DNA of 64,000 nucleotides from NCBI GenBank assembly GCA_905250115.1, contig CAJNOI010000352.1, positions 1,874-65,873 on the forward strand. The letters are read 5' to 3'. Each line of letters starts with the position of its first letter. Within the stretch, counting starts at the first letter, position 1. The position numbers and the translations under genes were made by a program. The notes below the pieces were generated by a model. The model was given only the letters and a program-made list of their open reading frames with translations, did no database searches and was not told where the DNA came from. Below, one piece after another: positions 11,431-21,682 of this stretch. The stretch is from Adineta steineri (lineage: Eukaryota; Rotifera; Eurotatoria; Adinetida; Adinetidae).

Positions 11431-13057
11431 TCAAAAAATATGATAGATGACTCACATCTTTAGTTGATATATTTAATACCGTAGTAGACATTTGATTTGT
11501 TTCGAACCTTCGATTAAAGTTAGTAATTTTTTAAATAGTAGTATCATTTATAATATCCTTTATTGAATACAAAAAGGAGAATTACTTATCATGTGTTTAA
11601 TAGTCAATGGTATACAACTGAGTTTTTAATTTATACAAACTTCATAGATTTAAAAGATTGTTAGCATGCAAGATCATTTCTTTTTCTCCTGATGTCATAT
11701 GTGGTTTGATTTCGAATGGTTCAAGACCCATTGCACATTTAGCGTCAACTGTATTGACACATTTAGTAGTTGCTCGTCCGATATGATTAGATTCACCTTT
11801 GCCACCGGGAAAATCGGGTGCAGGAATACCATATTCAAAAGAATGACGTTGTCGAACCAAATATTCAGCATTAACTTCGCATAAAGGTGCAGCTGGAATA
11901 TAGAAAACACTTGAATCTGATTGACCACCATGAATTGGATCGACAGCATGAATTGTATCACAATGCCAAAATACCATATCACCTGGATTTACTGTAGGAA
12001 TTGAAACCATTGATGTCGACAATTCTAAATCAGGATGTAATGAGTCAGTCATTTCTTGTCCACGACCAGGAACAGCACCTTGCCAAATACTTGATTCATC
12101 AATTTCCCATGAATCATTTTCTTTTATTCGTCGAAAGAAAGGCCGAAGAAGCCAATAAGATGTGGTTAATTTAAGTAGTGGATTAACTAAAAGTCCTCCT
12201 CCACCAGGACTGACTGTAGAAAGGCTGAGCCAACCTTGCCAAGTACGAAAAGCAGAGCAACCACCTGCCATATTATAAAGAGACATTTGTGCACGAACAC
12301 GATGAGTAGCATCGAAGAAATCATTTTCTTCCCATAGACCTTGAAAAATAGATGAATAACACGATCGATATTCTGGATCTTCCCATCTTTCAATACCACC
12401 ACCATCAACATGCGGTCCAAGAGCAAATTGAGCATCACCAGGTTGACGAATTCGTAATCGATCAGCGTACATAATATTCTCTTGCAGACAGATACGAGTT
12501 GCAGGTGATGCATGCCAAAATGAATTAGCAAACCTTAATGCTTCAAGAACTCGACAATCAGCTCGAGCAAGAATCTGTGCTGGTGACCAATATAATTCAT
12601 AAAAAACTGGTTTATCTTGTAGAAATGCTTTTGTATATGGATTCTATTTAATATAGTTTTGTCACTAGTCGACGTTCTTGTCCTCTTCTTTCCAGGTTCT
12701 TGCTTTTCTTGATTTTCTGACAAGATTCTTGTCTTCAGGCAAGATTCTTTTCAACAGGAAAGTAAAAAGAATAATACAAGAATTTTCAGTTGACAAGTAT
12801 CTTGTCTGAACAATCAGAAATAAAAGAATCAGGCAAGAATTATAAGATATTCAAGATATGTTAATATTCAGACAAGAATCTTTTTCTTCTCTTTCAAAAG
12901 AATCTTGACTGAAGTTCATGATAAAAAGAAACTGGAAAGAAACACAAGATATTTTAAATTTCTTACTATTCAGACAAGATTCTTGTAATAGAAAAGCAAA
13001 AAATATTCTTGCCAGCTTTCCAAGATGAACGGCACGTGATATGGTCTTTGTTTATCA

Positions 13058-13068
13058 CATATATAAAA
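13058..13068 (+). promoter_or_regulatory. TATA box inside the foldback element
   Basis: tatataaaagc, about 315 bp upstream of the small frame at 13377. A pyrimidine tract with ctag at about 13340 could be a splice acceptor between the two. This looks like a remnant transposase promoter; it is inferred from sequence only. Confidence 0.4.
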
Positions 13069-13376
13069 GCATTGGCTGACCGTTATTTATTCATAATCAT
13101 TACTGACTGAATAAGTATAGTACACATTCACTTATACTATTTTATTTTTTTAAAGCGTTTATTTAGTTTGGACGACATCTAGGAAGTTATTATTTTAACT
13201 GGATGCATAGTAAAAGTTTATTTCATATAAAGAAAACAATAGAATATATGATATCCATTTTCTCATTGTTTATTGAAGGCAATCCTTATTGAACATATTT
13301 GGATATTTTTCCAATTCATATCTATATATTTTTTTTTTTTCTAGATTTTTCACTATCGATAAAAGTATTACATATA

Positions 13377-13457
13377 ATGGACGAAGAAAATATTGATTTA
13401 TTTAAAAAATTATTGGTTGATAATCCTTTTCGTATAAGTAAAATTTTAAGAAAATAA
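13377..13457 (+). CDS. 26-aa remnant frame in the foldback element
   Basis: MDEENIDLFKKLL continues to a TAA after FRISKILRK. It follows a TATA box and a possible splice acceptor, so it may be the first codons of a lost transposase. It has no recognisable domain and may not be expressed. Confidence 0.3.
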   Translation: MDEENIDLFKKLLVDNPFRISKILRK

Positions 13458-13639
13458 ATAATAAAAATTTTGTTTTTTATTTTTTTTTGTGTTAAAAATT
13501 AAAACTACTTCATGAATATGTGAAAATTAAAGTATTTTTTTGTTCTTTCGTATTTTTTTGTACATGTTGTGAAATGCTTATAATAAAACGATATGAAAAA
13601 GGTAGTAATAACCTAAAAAAGGCTTTTTTAATATGACCA

Positions 13640-13800
13640 GAATCAGGCAAGAAGCCTAAGAAATCAGAAACAGGCAAGAAAATCAAGAAGGATAAGAATC
13701 AGGCAAGAAAGTAAGAAAGATAAGAATCAGGCAAGAATTTAAGGAAAACAAGAATCAGGCAAGAAAATAAGAGAACAAGAATCTGTTTGAAGAAGAATTT
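13640..13800. repeat. Subterminal tandem repeats of the foldback element
   Basis: Irregular 28-33 bp units share the core gaatcaggcaagaa, for example near 13650, 13695, 13725 and 13752. The inverted counterpart occurs on the left side of the element. Confidence 0.7.
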
Positions 13801-14260
13801 CTTGCCTCATCAGACAAGATTCGGTCTACACGAATATCACAAGAAAGGCAAGATCAGTTTTTTCAGACAAGAATCTTGTATGTAAAAAATTTTCAGGCAA
13901 GAATCTTGCATGTAAGGAATAGAAAAAGAATCCTGCCTGAAAATCAAGAAAAACAAGAACCTGGAAAGAAAAGGACAAGAACGTCGATTGGTGGTACATC
14001 TTCTTTTAGTTTTAATGCATACTCATTCGGTAAAACATCACGAATGATCATAACACCACGAGTTTCTATTTTATTTTTAATGTATGACGAAAGATTGTTC
14101 ATATCATTGAAATTAACTTGAGGTATAATAGACTGATTTGAAGAGCGAATAATAGTAATTTCATGTTTCAACGAATCAAGTAAATGATACCAACTATCTT
14201 TAACTTGTTGTTCGTAACCTTGAATAATTTGTTTTTTTAATTGAACAAATCGAGGTTCAA

Positions 14261-14317
14261 GAGGTTGGATGTGAGTGTGGGTGCTTTTTATCTCATAACT
14301 CACCCACAGCCACTCTC
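14261..14317. repeat. Telomere-like hairpin truncating the DUF1479 copy
   Basis: gaggttggatgtgagtgtgg, gtgc, a spacer, then actcacccacagccactctc. Homology with the copy at 30284-30380 runs through ttcaagaggt and stops here. Confidence 0.8.
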
Positions 14318-14570
14318 TTCACTCGATGAACCAAACATGGAATGTGATTTTCCTTGAAATAAAATCGAAAAGTTTTAAATAATCTTTTCTTTTATGTAAG
14401 ATTGTTGGATTACCTAATGCTGTTTGACCATAGGCCAATGAAGTTGTATTATATTCCAGATTAATAGAAAAAATAATAAAATTAAGATTTTTGACAGTAA
14501 ACGAATTTTACGTCATTGAGTGAATAATGAATATAGTATTTACGCTGATTAAGAATGTGTTCTTTTACGA

Positions 14571-15530
14571 CGAACTAAGGTATAAGAAAAGAAAATTTCT
14601 ATTTAAAAGCAATAAATTAAATCGATAGATCTAAGTATTAGAAACAAAGATTTTCAAATACTTAGAAAATCATTCAGTTTATCTGAAGAAGTTGAGAAAA
14701 ATTATTTCCCACTTTCTAACATCTGTCGAATTCATTACTAAGAAATATTTATTTGTTCTGAACGATGATTTTAATAGAATAATATCGAAAAACTCTTAAC
14801 AGTTTTCTGCTGAAATAATTTCTTGAACTATGTAAATGTACATATGAAGAAAATGTTGCATTCTATCTCTTTTAAAGACACGAAATAATTTCTTCTCTTC
14901 ATATATAGTTCTCAGGAATACGTACTAACGTTCTTTCAAACAAAAGCTCATCTTCATTGATTTTCAGAAATAGAATTTTCTCTCGTTATTAAATCTACAT
15001 GCACTTTTATAAATGATTTAACATAATAGATCCTTGGTTGAGAATTGTAGTTTTCTTTTCAAAGTTTTCACATATATTGATAGTAACCAAATGATGCCTA
15101 CAAGACTGATTCTTATGTTACTGTTTCAACATTTCTTTACTATAGATAATAAGTTATCGAGAATGATCAGTTTTGAAGACATTATTTTCATACTATATTC
15201 GTATTCATATCAGCCATAAACGCTAACGTGTTAAATAATATGTCTATAGTAAATCTTATAATATACTTTTCAAATTTTGTGTAATTATTTTTAATATTAT
15301 TCTCAAGTAATACTTCTAAAATCAAAAAACAAATATCAATTCTTTCTATTCTTGATATACACAAATTCTTCTATTCCATAAATTTTTTCATGTCTCACAC
15401 TCTGTTGACAATAAAAGGATAAGAATATAATTGTATTGCTTTCATCCATTATACATCTGGAAGATCACTCACATCCTCTAATAGAGTTTCATGTTTTTTG
15501 ATTTCTCATACTAGATCAGGATTAATCGAG
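14571..15530. repeat. Segmental duplication, copy 1 (upstream region of DUF1479)
   Basis: From tacgacgaactaaggtataag to actagatcaggattaatcgag it matches 30966-31713 at high identity and in the same orientation. Copy 1 has about 110-150 extra bases near 14888-15030. No coding frame is conserved. I infer promoter or intergenic DNA of duplicated loci. Confidence 0.85.
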
Positions 15531-15571
15531 GGTGTGAGTGTGTCGTAAATATAATACTCACCCACACCCTC
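15528..15571. repeat. Telomere-like hairpin at a duplication boundary
   Basis: gagggtgtgagtgtg, spacer tcgtaaatataat, then actcacccacaccctc, followed by aagat. It is a near-perfect example of the family. Left homology to the second copy ends at its first bases, and symplekin coding sequence starts about 10 bp to its right. Confidence 0.9.
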
Positions 15572-15579
15572 AAGATTAA

Positions 15580-18299
15580 GTCTTCTTAAATATCCTACTT
15601 CATTTGATTTTCAACCACAAATTACAACATTAACAACTGATCTTGGTGCAATACGAGTTGAAGTACTCAAACATTTACTTAAAGTTCCATCTGATCTAAA
15701 TGTAAAATAACATTAAGTAATAGTGAAAGCAATACAAAAAAATCAAAAACTACTGCTGATGGTTCAAATAATTTTGATAAAGATGATTCAAATAGTAGTA
15801 TAACTGGAAAAGGAATCTCGTCAAGTGGTGTATATAATTCAACTGCATCATCAACTTTAACTAGTTCATCATCATCTCATCCACAACAAACAGCAATTGA
15901 TATAACAGCTGCTGATCTTGTTGGAAAATTATCTATTGGAAATGTTGTAGATTTAGTTCTTGTATCAATGTTTTTATTACCTGAAAAAATGCCAGCATCA
16001 TTTCAAGCAACTTATACACCAATTGTAGCTGCTGGTACACTAGCACAAATTGAGCATTTAGTACGATTACTTGGTACGCAATTAACTGCAGCTGGATCGG
16101 GTAAGGGTTATGAACTTATGAAATCTCAACAGCAGGTAAAACCACCAACTGATGTTGACATTAAATCAAGTTTACCATCAAGTAGTGGAAATGAACTTGG
16201 TGATATTCCATCAACATCTGCTGGCATAACAACAATGTCAACAATACCAAGTTTACAACAGAAAAAATGAAACCATTTAAATTAGCTGATGCTATTAAAC
16301 CAACTGAATATGATGAAATGCAACGTATGTCAACAGATTCATTATTTATTATTTTTTTTTATAAATTATTTATGTGTAGATGTTTGTGAAACGGCTGGTG
16401 TTGGACATGTAAGAAAAAAAACAATGACGTCGTTAGTATGTTTATCCGAACGAAATTTTCGTGATAGTAAGTATGATGGATTTCTAAATATTGTTCAGAT
16501 ATATTTTTCGCAGAACAATAGCGATATGAATGTAACTCTAAGCTTTTTCTATCCTTCCATACTCTGTGAAAAGAAAAGTTAAGAGCTAGTGAATAGACTG
16601 TTATAATAACCGTTACTCATAGCAACCATTGTCAATCAATACAAGTTCCAAGTGATCAATTGTTGTTTCATAACTTTAAATGTAGACTTTACTATTGATT
16701 GAAAAATGTTTATTCATTGAGTATTAAACAGAATAATACAGTTGGATTTATATTCTATTTTTAGTTTATGAAGATTATATATTCGCTGATGTACGTAAAC
16801 GTCATGATCTTGCATTTGCATGACTTTATCAAGAATATGTTTATGCAAATGGATATTTAAGTATATTAGATCCAAATAAAAAGAAAGATTTTACTAAATA
16901 TGATGATACATTATGTCGATTACTTGAATATTTACAAGAAAAACCAGATCAACGTGATGGTTTATTTTCTCGTTTATTAACAAGTGCTCCATTAATTACA
17001 GATAATGCATTACTTGTACTTAAACGTTATTGTCAAGATGAAACGTGTTCTTATCTTGGTATGAATACTTTACGCGATCTTATATTTCGTCGAATGAATA
17101 TGCGTGAAAATTTTTTGGATATTTTACTTGATTTTACACATAATGAAAATATATCTGTTAGAAATAATGCAATACGTATTGCTAAAAGTTTACATGATAA
17201 AGAAGAATTTAAACAACCAATTGAACGACATGCTTTACAATTTTTGAAACATTTAACAGCATCACAACCACCAGAAGCACTTTTTGGTGAAGATAAAAAC
17301 ACTTCAACAATACCTAGTGATACTTGGACAAACAATCTATACAGCAGTTAATGGTGATATTAAACGAGTAATCCTTCGTGTTTTAGAAATTCCAGTTCGT
17401 GGAATGGGTATGAATAGTCCCGAATTATTAAAATTAGTTGAAAATTGTCCGAAAGGTGCCCAAACATTAATTATACGTATTATTCATATACTTACTGAAC
17501 AAGCTCCACCATCACCTGCTTTGGTCGAAAAAGTACGAGATTTATATCATAAACGAGTATCAGATGTTCGTTTTCTTATACCAGTACTTACGGGCTTAGA
17601 TAAGGTACAGTATTTTTATTTTATCTATAAAATATAATATATGATTTATTTTCAGAAAGAAATTATTAGTGCATTACCAAAATAATCAAACTAACACAAC
17701 CAGTAGTGAAAGAAGTTTTTAATCGACTTTTAGACCTTAATGCTTCATCTGAAACATCACATGCTAGTCCAATCGTACCATTTGAATTATTGATTGCTCT
17801 TCATCAAATTTCATCTGAAGAATGTGAATTAAAAACTGTTATGAATGCTGCAACACTCTGTCTAAATGAATGTGCAATATATACTCATGATGATGTTCTT
17901 GCTATTGTTATTCAACAACTTGTTGATATTAATCCAATACCCGTTTTGTTTATGCGAATGATTTTACAAGCACTTCGTTTCTATCCAAAAATGGTTAGTT
18001 TTGTCATGAATATTTTACAACGACTTATTACAAAACAAGCATGGAAACAAGCTCGAATATGGGAAGGTTTTATAAAATGTTGTCAAAAAACTCGACCTCA
18101 TTCATTTCCATTACTTCTTCAATTACCACCTCCACAACTTAAACATGTCTTTCAAACAACACCTGAATTACGTGATATGGCACAACGTTCATTAATAGCA
18201 TCATCAATGTTAACAGTTATTGAAGATAATTCAGAAAATGTTGCATTAGAAATTCGTATACAAACGATACCAACAACGACGTCATCTATGGAACAATAA
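15580..18299 (+). pseudogene. Symplekin remnant, 5'-truncated and frame-broken
   Basis: Reading frames between 15580 and 18299 match the middle and C-terminal parts of symplekin, the HEAT-rich scaffold of the nuclear mRNA cleavage/polyadenylation machinery. Conserved blocks include [55 protein letters not shown] and WEGFIKCCQKT. Introns lie at about 16325-16765 and 17607-17655. Breaks: one base missing from an A run near 15710, another near 16266, a third near 17681; an in-frame TGA near 16819 where the family has Trp (FA-stop-LYQEY); and a deletion with frameshift near 17335. About the first third of the protein is absent, and coding begins just beside the hairpin at 15571. Human symplekin is about 1270 residues. 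It ends at a proper stop (SSMEQ). Confidence 0.8.
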
Positions 18300-18428
18300 A
18301 TTTATTCATCTAGTCAAGATATTATAACCGTATTTTGTTGATCTCTCTCTATGTCGAATTTTTTTCATTAATGATTCACATTTTTTTTTAGATTATATTA
18401 TCATCATCATAAATTTGAATATAGGATC

Positions 18429-20301
18429 ATGTCGGCTATTACAACATTAAATCCAAAAGCTGAAAGTGCTCGTCAAGCACAAGCTTTAGCTATTAATATT
18501 TCAGCAGCTCGTGGTTTAGCAGAAATGCTTAAAACAAATTTAGGTCCAAAAGGAACAATGAAAATGTATGTATAATAATGAAATCATTTCTTTTTTTTAG
18601 TTTCATTTATTCATATTCTAGGCTTGTATCAGGTGCTGGTGATATTAAAATAACTAAAGATGGATGTACACTTCTTCATGAAATGGTTTGTATTAATTTT
18701 GTTCAGTGGATTGTTTTATTTCATATTCTAATCATTTTTTTATTAAATAGCAAGTTCAACATCTAACTGCTCAAGATGATATAACTGGTGATGGAGCAAC
18801 ATCAATTGTATTATTAATTGGTGAATTACTCAAACAAGCCGATCTTTATATTTCTGAGGTAAAATAATACAAAAACTTGTTTTTTTTATATATAGGGTCT
18901 TCATCCTCGTATTGTTGGTGACGGTTTTGAATTAGCAAAAAAGGAAGCGTTACAAATTCTTGATAATTGAAAAATACCTATAAACAATGATCGTGAAACG
19001 CTCGTTCAAATAGCTCGTACTTCATTACGTACAAAATTATCTATGGAAAATGCTGATATTCTTACTGATGCTTGTAATTAAAAGTATGTAGATTGTTGTT
19101 GATGCTGTATTAGCTTTGAATGAACCAGGTAAACCAACGGATTTAAATATGGTTGAAATCATGGAAATGCAACATCGTACTGAAGGTGATTCACGTCTTG
19201 TACGTGGTATTGTTCTTGATCATGGTGATCGTCATACATCTATGCCAAAAGCACTTAAAAATGCTTTTATATTAACTTGTTTTTGTTAGAGAAGTTAATG
19301 CTGGTTTCTTTTATAAAAATGCTGAAGGACGTGATCGTCTTGTTACATCAGAACGTAAATCTATTGATGATCATGTTCAAAAAATAGTTGAACTTAAACG
19401 AAAAGTTTGCTTGGGTGATGATAAAAATAAAATATTTGTTCTTGTTAATCAAAAGGGCATTGATCCATTGTCACTTGATATCTTGGCTAAAGATGGAATT
19501 TTAGCATTAAGACGTGCTAAACGTCGAAATATGGAACGTATTACATTATCATGTGGAGGAGAAGCAATGAAGTAAGATAAATATAAAACTTTCTGTTGTT
19601 TTTTCATATTTATTAGTTCAGTTGAAAATTTAACAAAAGATTGCCATGGTTTTGCTCAAGATGCTTTGGTATATTCTAATTGTTTGAATTAACTTTTTAA
19701 TGATTGAAATTGTTTTTTTCTATTGTGTAGGGTGAAGAAAAATTTACATTTATTGAGCGTTGTAAAAATCCAAAATCCGTAACAGTTTTACTCAAAGGTT
19801 CAACAAAATATATATTAAATCAACTTAAAGAGATGCACTTCGTGATGGTCTTCGTTCAATAACAAATGCAATTGAAGATGGTGAATTGAGATTCTCTTTT
19901 TCTTTTATGTTTGAAGTATATATTTTGTTTAGATTATGTTATACTTGGTGGTGGTGCTTTTGAAATAGTTGCTCATCATGCACTTACTCAACAAAAAAGA
20001 ACAAGTTAAAGGTCGTGTACGTTTAGGTATTCAAGCATTTGCTGAAGCATTATTAATTATTCCAAAAGCAATTGCACAAAATGCTGGACATGATCAATAT
20101 GAATATACAACATCAATGATACCAGTTGGAATTGATATTGCAACAGGTGAAGCAATGGAATCAAAATCATTAGGTATTTATGATAATTATCGTGTTAAAA
20201 AACAATTAATTCACTCAAGTACATCAATTGCAACCAATTTAATTCTTGTTGATGAAATTCTTCGTGCTGGCTTATCATCATTGCGTCCAGGTGGACAATA
20301 A
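18429..20301 (+). pseudogene. CCT6 (TCP-1 zeta chaperonin subunit) remnant
   Basis: It starts [20 protein letters not shown] and follows CCT zeta through [61 protein letters not shown] and [20 protein letters not shown] to [13 protein letters not shown]. CCT6 is one of eight subunits of the cytosolic TRiC ring that folds actin and tubulin. Several short introns are still recognisable (near 18565, 18685, 18860, 19573, 19670 and 19885). Breaks: TGA near 18968 (DN-stop-KIP); stop and insertion near 19078; a lost block with a stop near 19285; a frameshift near 19832; one A missing near 19992. It lies 130 bp after symplekin on the same strand. At least five disruptions make a functional chaperonin subunit unlikely, although most of the sequence is still easy to recognise, so decay is recent. 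Confidence 0.85.
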
Positions 20302-21082
20302 TCGCTTTTTCTTTATAGTAAAATTTGAGAGAATGGAGTGATAGAAGAACACTGAGTTTTCATAGAAATAATTTTCATACACTTTAAAAAAAAAGCAACA
20401 GAACAATTTTTTCTTTTCTTTCTCGTTTCATTCAACCGTTGTTGTGTTTTTCTTGTTATCCGTGTGTTTTTTTAAAACGTTGAAATAAAACAAACGACAA
20501 CTTACATTTTTTTTCTCAAAAATTAATCTATCTAATTCATTCGATACTTACACCATAATGTCTTCACTATATGAGTATAATATAAAAAACACATTGGAGA
20601 TCTTCTTTCATTTTCACGATTTACAATTATGATGGATGCGGAATTCTAAGAGATGACTGATTCTGGACACCAGTATCTGCCTTTTAAACTACAAATTTAT
20701 TAACTTTGAAATCATCAAAATCATGTGAAAGTTAATATAGTAAAGTCATATTAAAATTTGAGTAATTGGATATTTAACTGAAATATTTCATAACAAATAT
20801 GTACATTGTAGTAGGCTTCGAAAATCATCAAGAACTAGTAATTGCTATCTAAGTTTTCTAACAAACAACGTAAGTTACTATGATTTATAAAACTTTTGGC
20901 TGCATCTAATCTAATTCAACTATGATCTAACAACTGTTGTCGATCTCTGTTAAAATATATATGATATCCTCAAAAACGGAATAACACATTTTTTTCACTA
21001 TATACTATTATTATTATTACGTAAAACTAAACATAAGAGAGCAAGAGAATATTGCATATCGACATTAATGTCAAGCTAATCC

Positions 21083-21207
21083 CTAGTGAATGTTCAGTGG
21101 GATGTATACAAATCATTTAATTCACTGTTGAGATATATATAAGGTGTTTGTTTTTTCTATTGTAACAAATAATTTTTGAAAGTATACTGTAAAAGTAAAA
21201 CGATCTT
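21083..21207. repeat. 125-bp dispersed repeat, copy B
   Basis: It matches 11305-11430 from tagtgaatgttcagtg to aaaagtaaaac in the same orientation. Its right end runs directly into a telomere-like hairpin. Confidence 0.7.
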
Positions 21208-21265
21208 AAGAGTGGGTGGGTACGAGGGTGTGAGTATTCACTTGCTTTCGCACCCACATTCTCTT
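21208..21265. repeat. Telomere-like hairpin
   Basis: gagtgggtgggtacgagggtg, tgagtat, then a C arm cgcacccacattctctt. It starts where homology to the 11305-11430 copy ends. Confidence 0.75.
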
Positions 21266-21682
21266 ATCTATTAATTCATTGTCAATTTTTCGTTTATTAT
21301 TTAATTTTCTTTTCTTCGTTTTCTTTTGTTTGTATCCTTTGTTTATTTTTTTCATTATATGATCTTTCATATTCATTTCTTATTGTGTATACGAATATAT
21401 TCATTATAGTAATATGAATGTATCGCATTATTTATCCTCTTTTAACTTTGAAAGTATTGAATATTTGTGAAGAGAAAGCAGAGATCATTTATTTTTCAGA
21501 TAAATATGAAATAAGCAAAAAGCTACATGTACAGCATATTTTGTTTAAAAATATTGAATATTTGTGATAGGAAATCAGAGATTGTTTTTTTTAGTTAATA
21601 TGAAATAAGCAAAAGCTATATGTACAGCATAATTTGTCGCGGATGGAACCTTCTCGCAAAGAATGTATAAAATCCATATTTT

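Larger units (their letters stand above)
8743..11641. other. Gene-free stretch with a diverged tandem duplication
   Basis: No gene recognised. The stretch 9055-9710 recurs at about 10445-11245. Landmarks in order are aaataataatgaaata, gaaaactgaagttgtttaca, tacaaaaagaa with aagttgttt, atcaatttctgattgag, and acatttctaaacttcta. Hairpins lie on both sides of the second copy. Confidence 0.65.
12670..13986. mobile_element. 1.3-kb foldback-type DNA element inside the DUF1479 gene
   Basis: The ends are inverted copies of about 60 bp: cgacgttcttgtcctcttct, then ttccaggttcttgcttttc, mirrored at 13925-13986. Subterminal regions on both sides repeat a core of aatcaggcaagaa type, in opposite orientations (12720-13010 and 13640-13900). 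The unique centre has a TATA box (tatataaaagc, about 13060) and a 26-codon frame. I infer an internally deleted derivative of a larger transposon. A clear target-site duplication was not found. Confidence 0.75.
11642..14260 (-). pseudogene. DUF1479 (YbiU-like) oxygenase-family gene, disrupted
   Basis: The 5' part (13998-14260) encodes LEPRFVQLKKQII and onward to MIIRDVLPNEYALKLKED; the 3' part (12643 down to 11642) starts at NPYTKAF after an AAATAG acceptor and runs to the stop. Together they cover most of a DUF1479 protein, a 2OG-Fe(II)-oxygenase-like fold known mainly from fungi and bacteria. Candidate metal ligands are visible: H and D in GPHVDGG, and a distal H in DTIHAVDP. A 1.3-kb foldback element sits between the two parts. 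A GT just after KLKED could let it be spliced out, but several residues expected between KED and NPYTK are missing. The 5' end stops at the hairpin at 14261, so the native start, seen in the second copy at 30495, is lost; the only ATG upstream comes from hairpin sequence. I infer a horizontally acquired gene whose copy here is probably dead. Confidence 0.7.
20302..21682. other. Intergenic stretch with repeat copy B and a hairpin
   Basis: It holds the 125-bp repeat (21083-21207) and the hairpin at 21208-21265. Elsewhere only AT-rich sequence was seen, with no exon. Confidence 0.5.
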
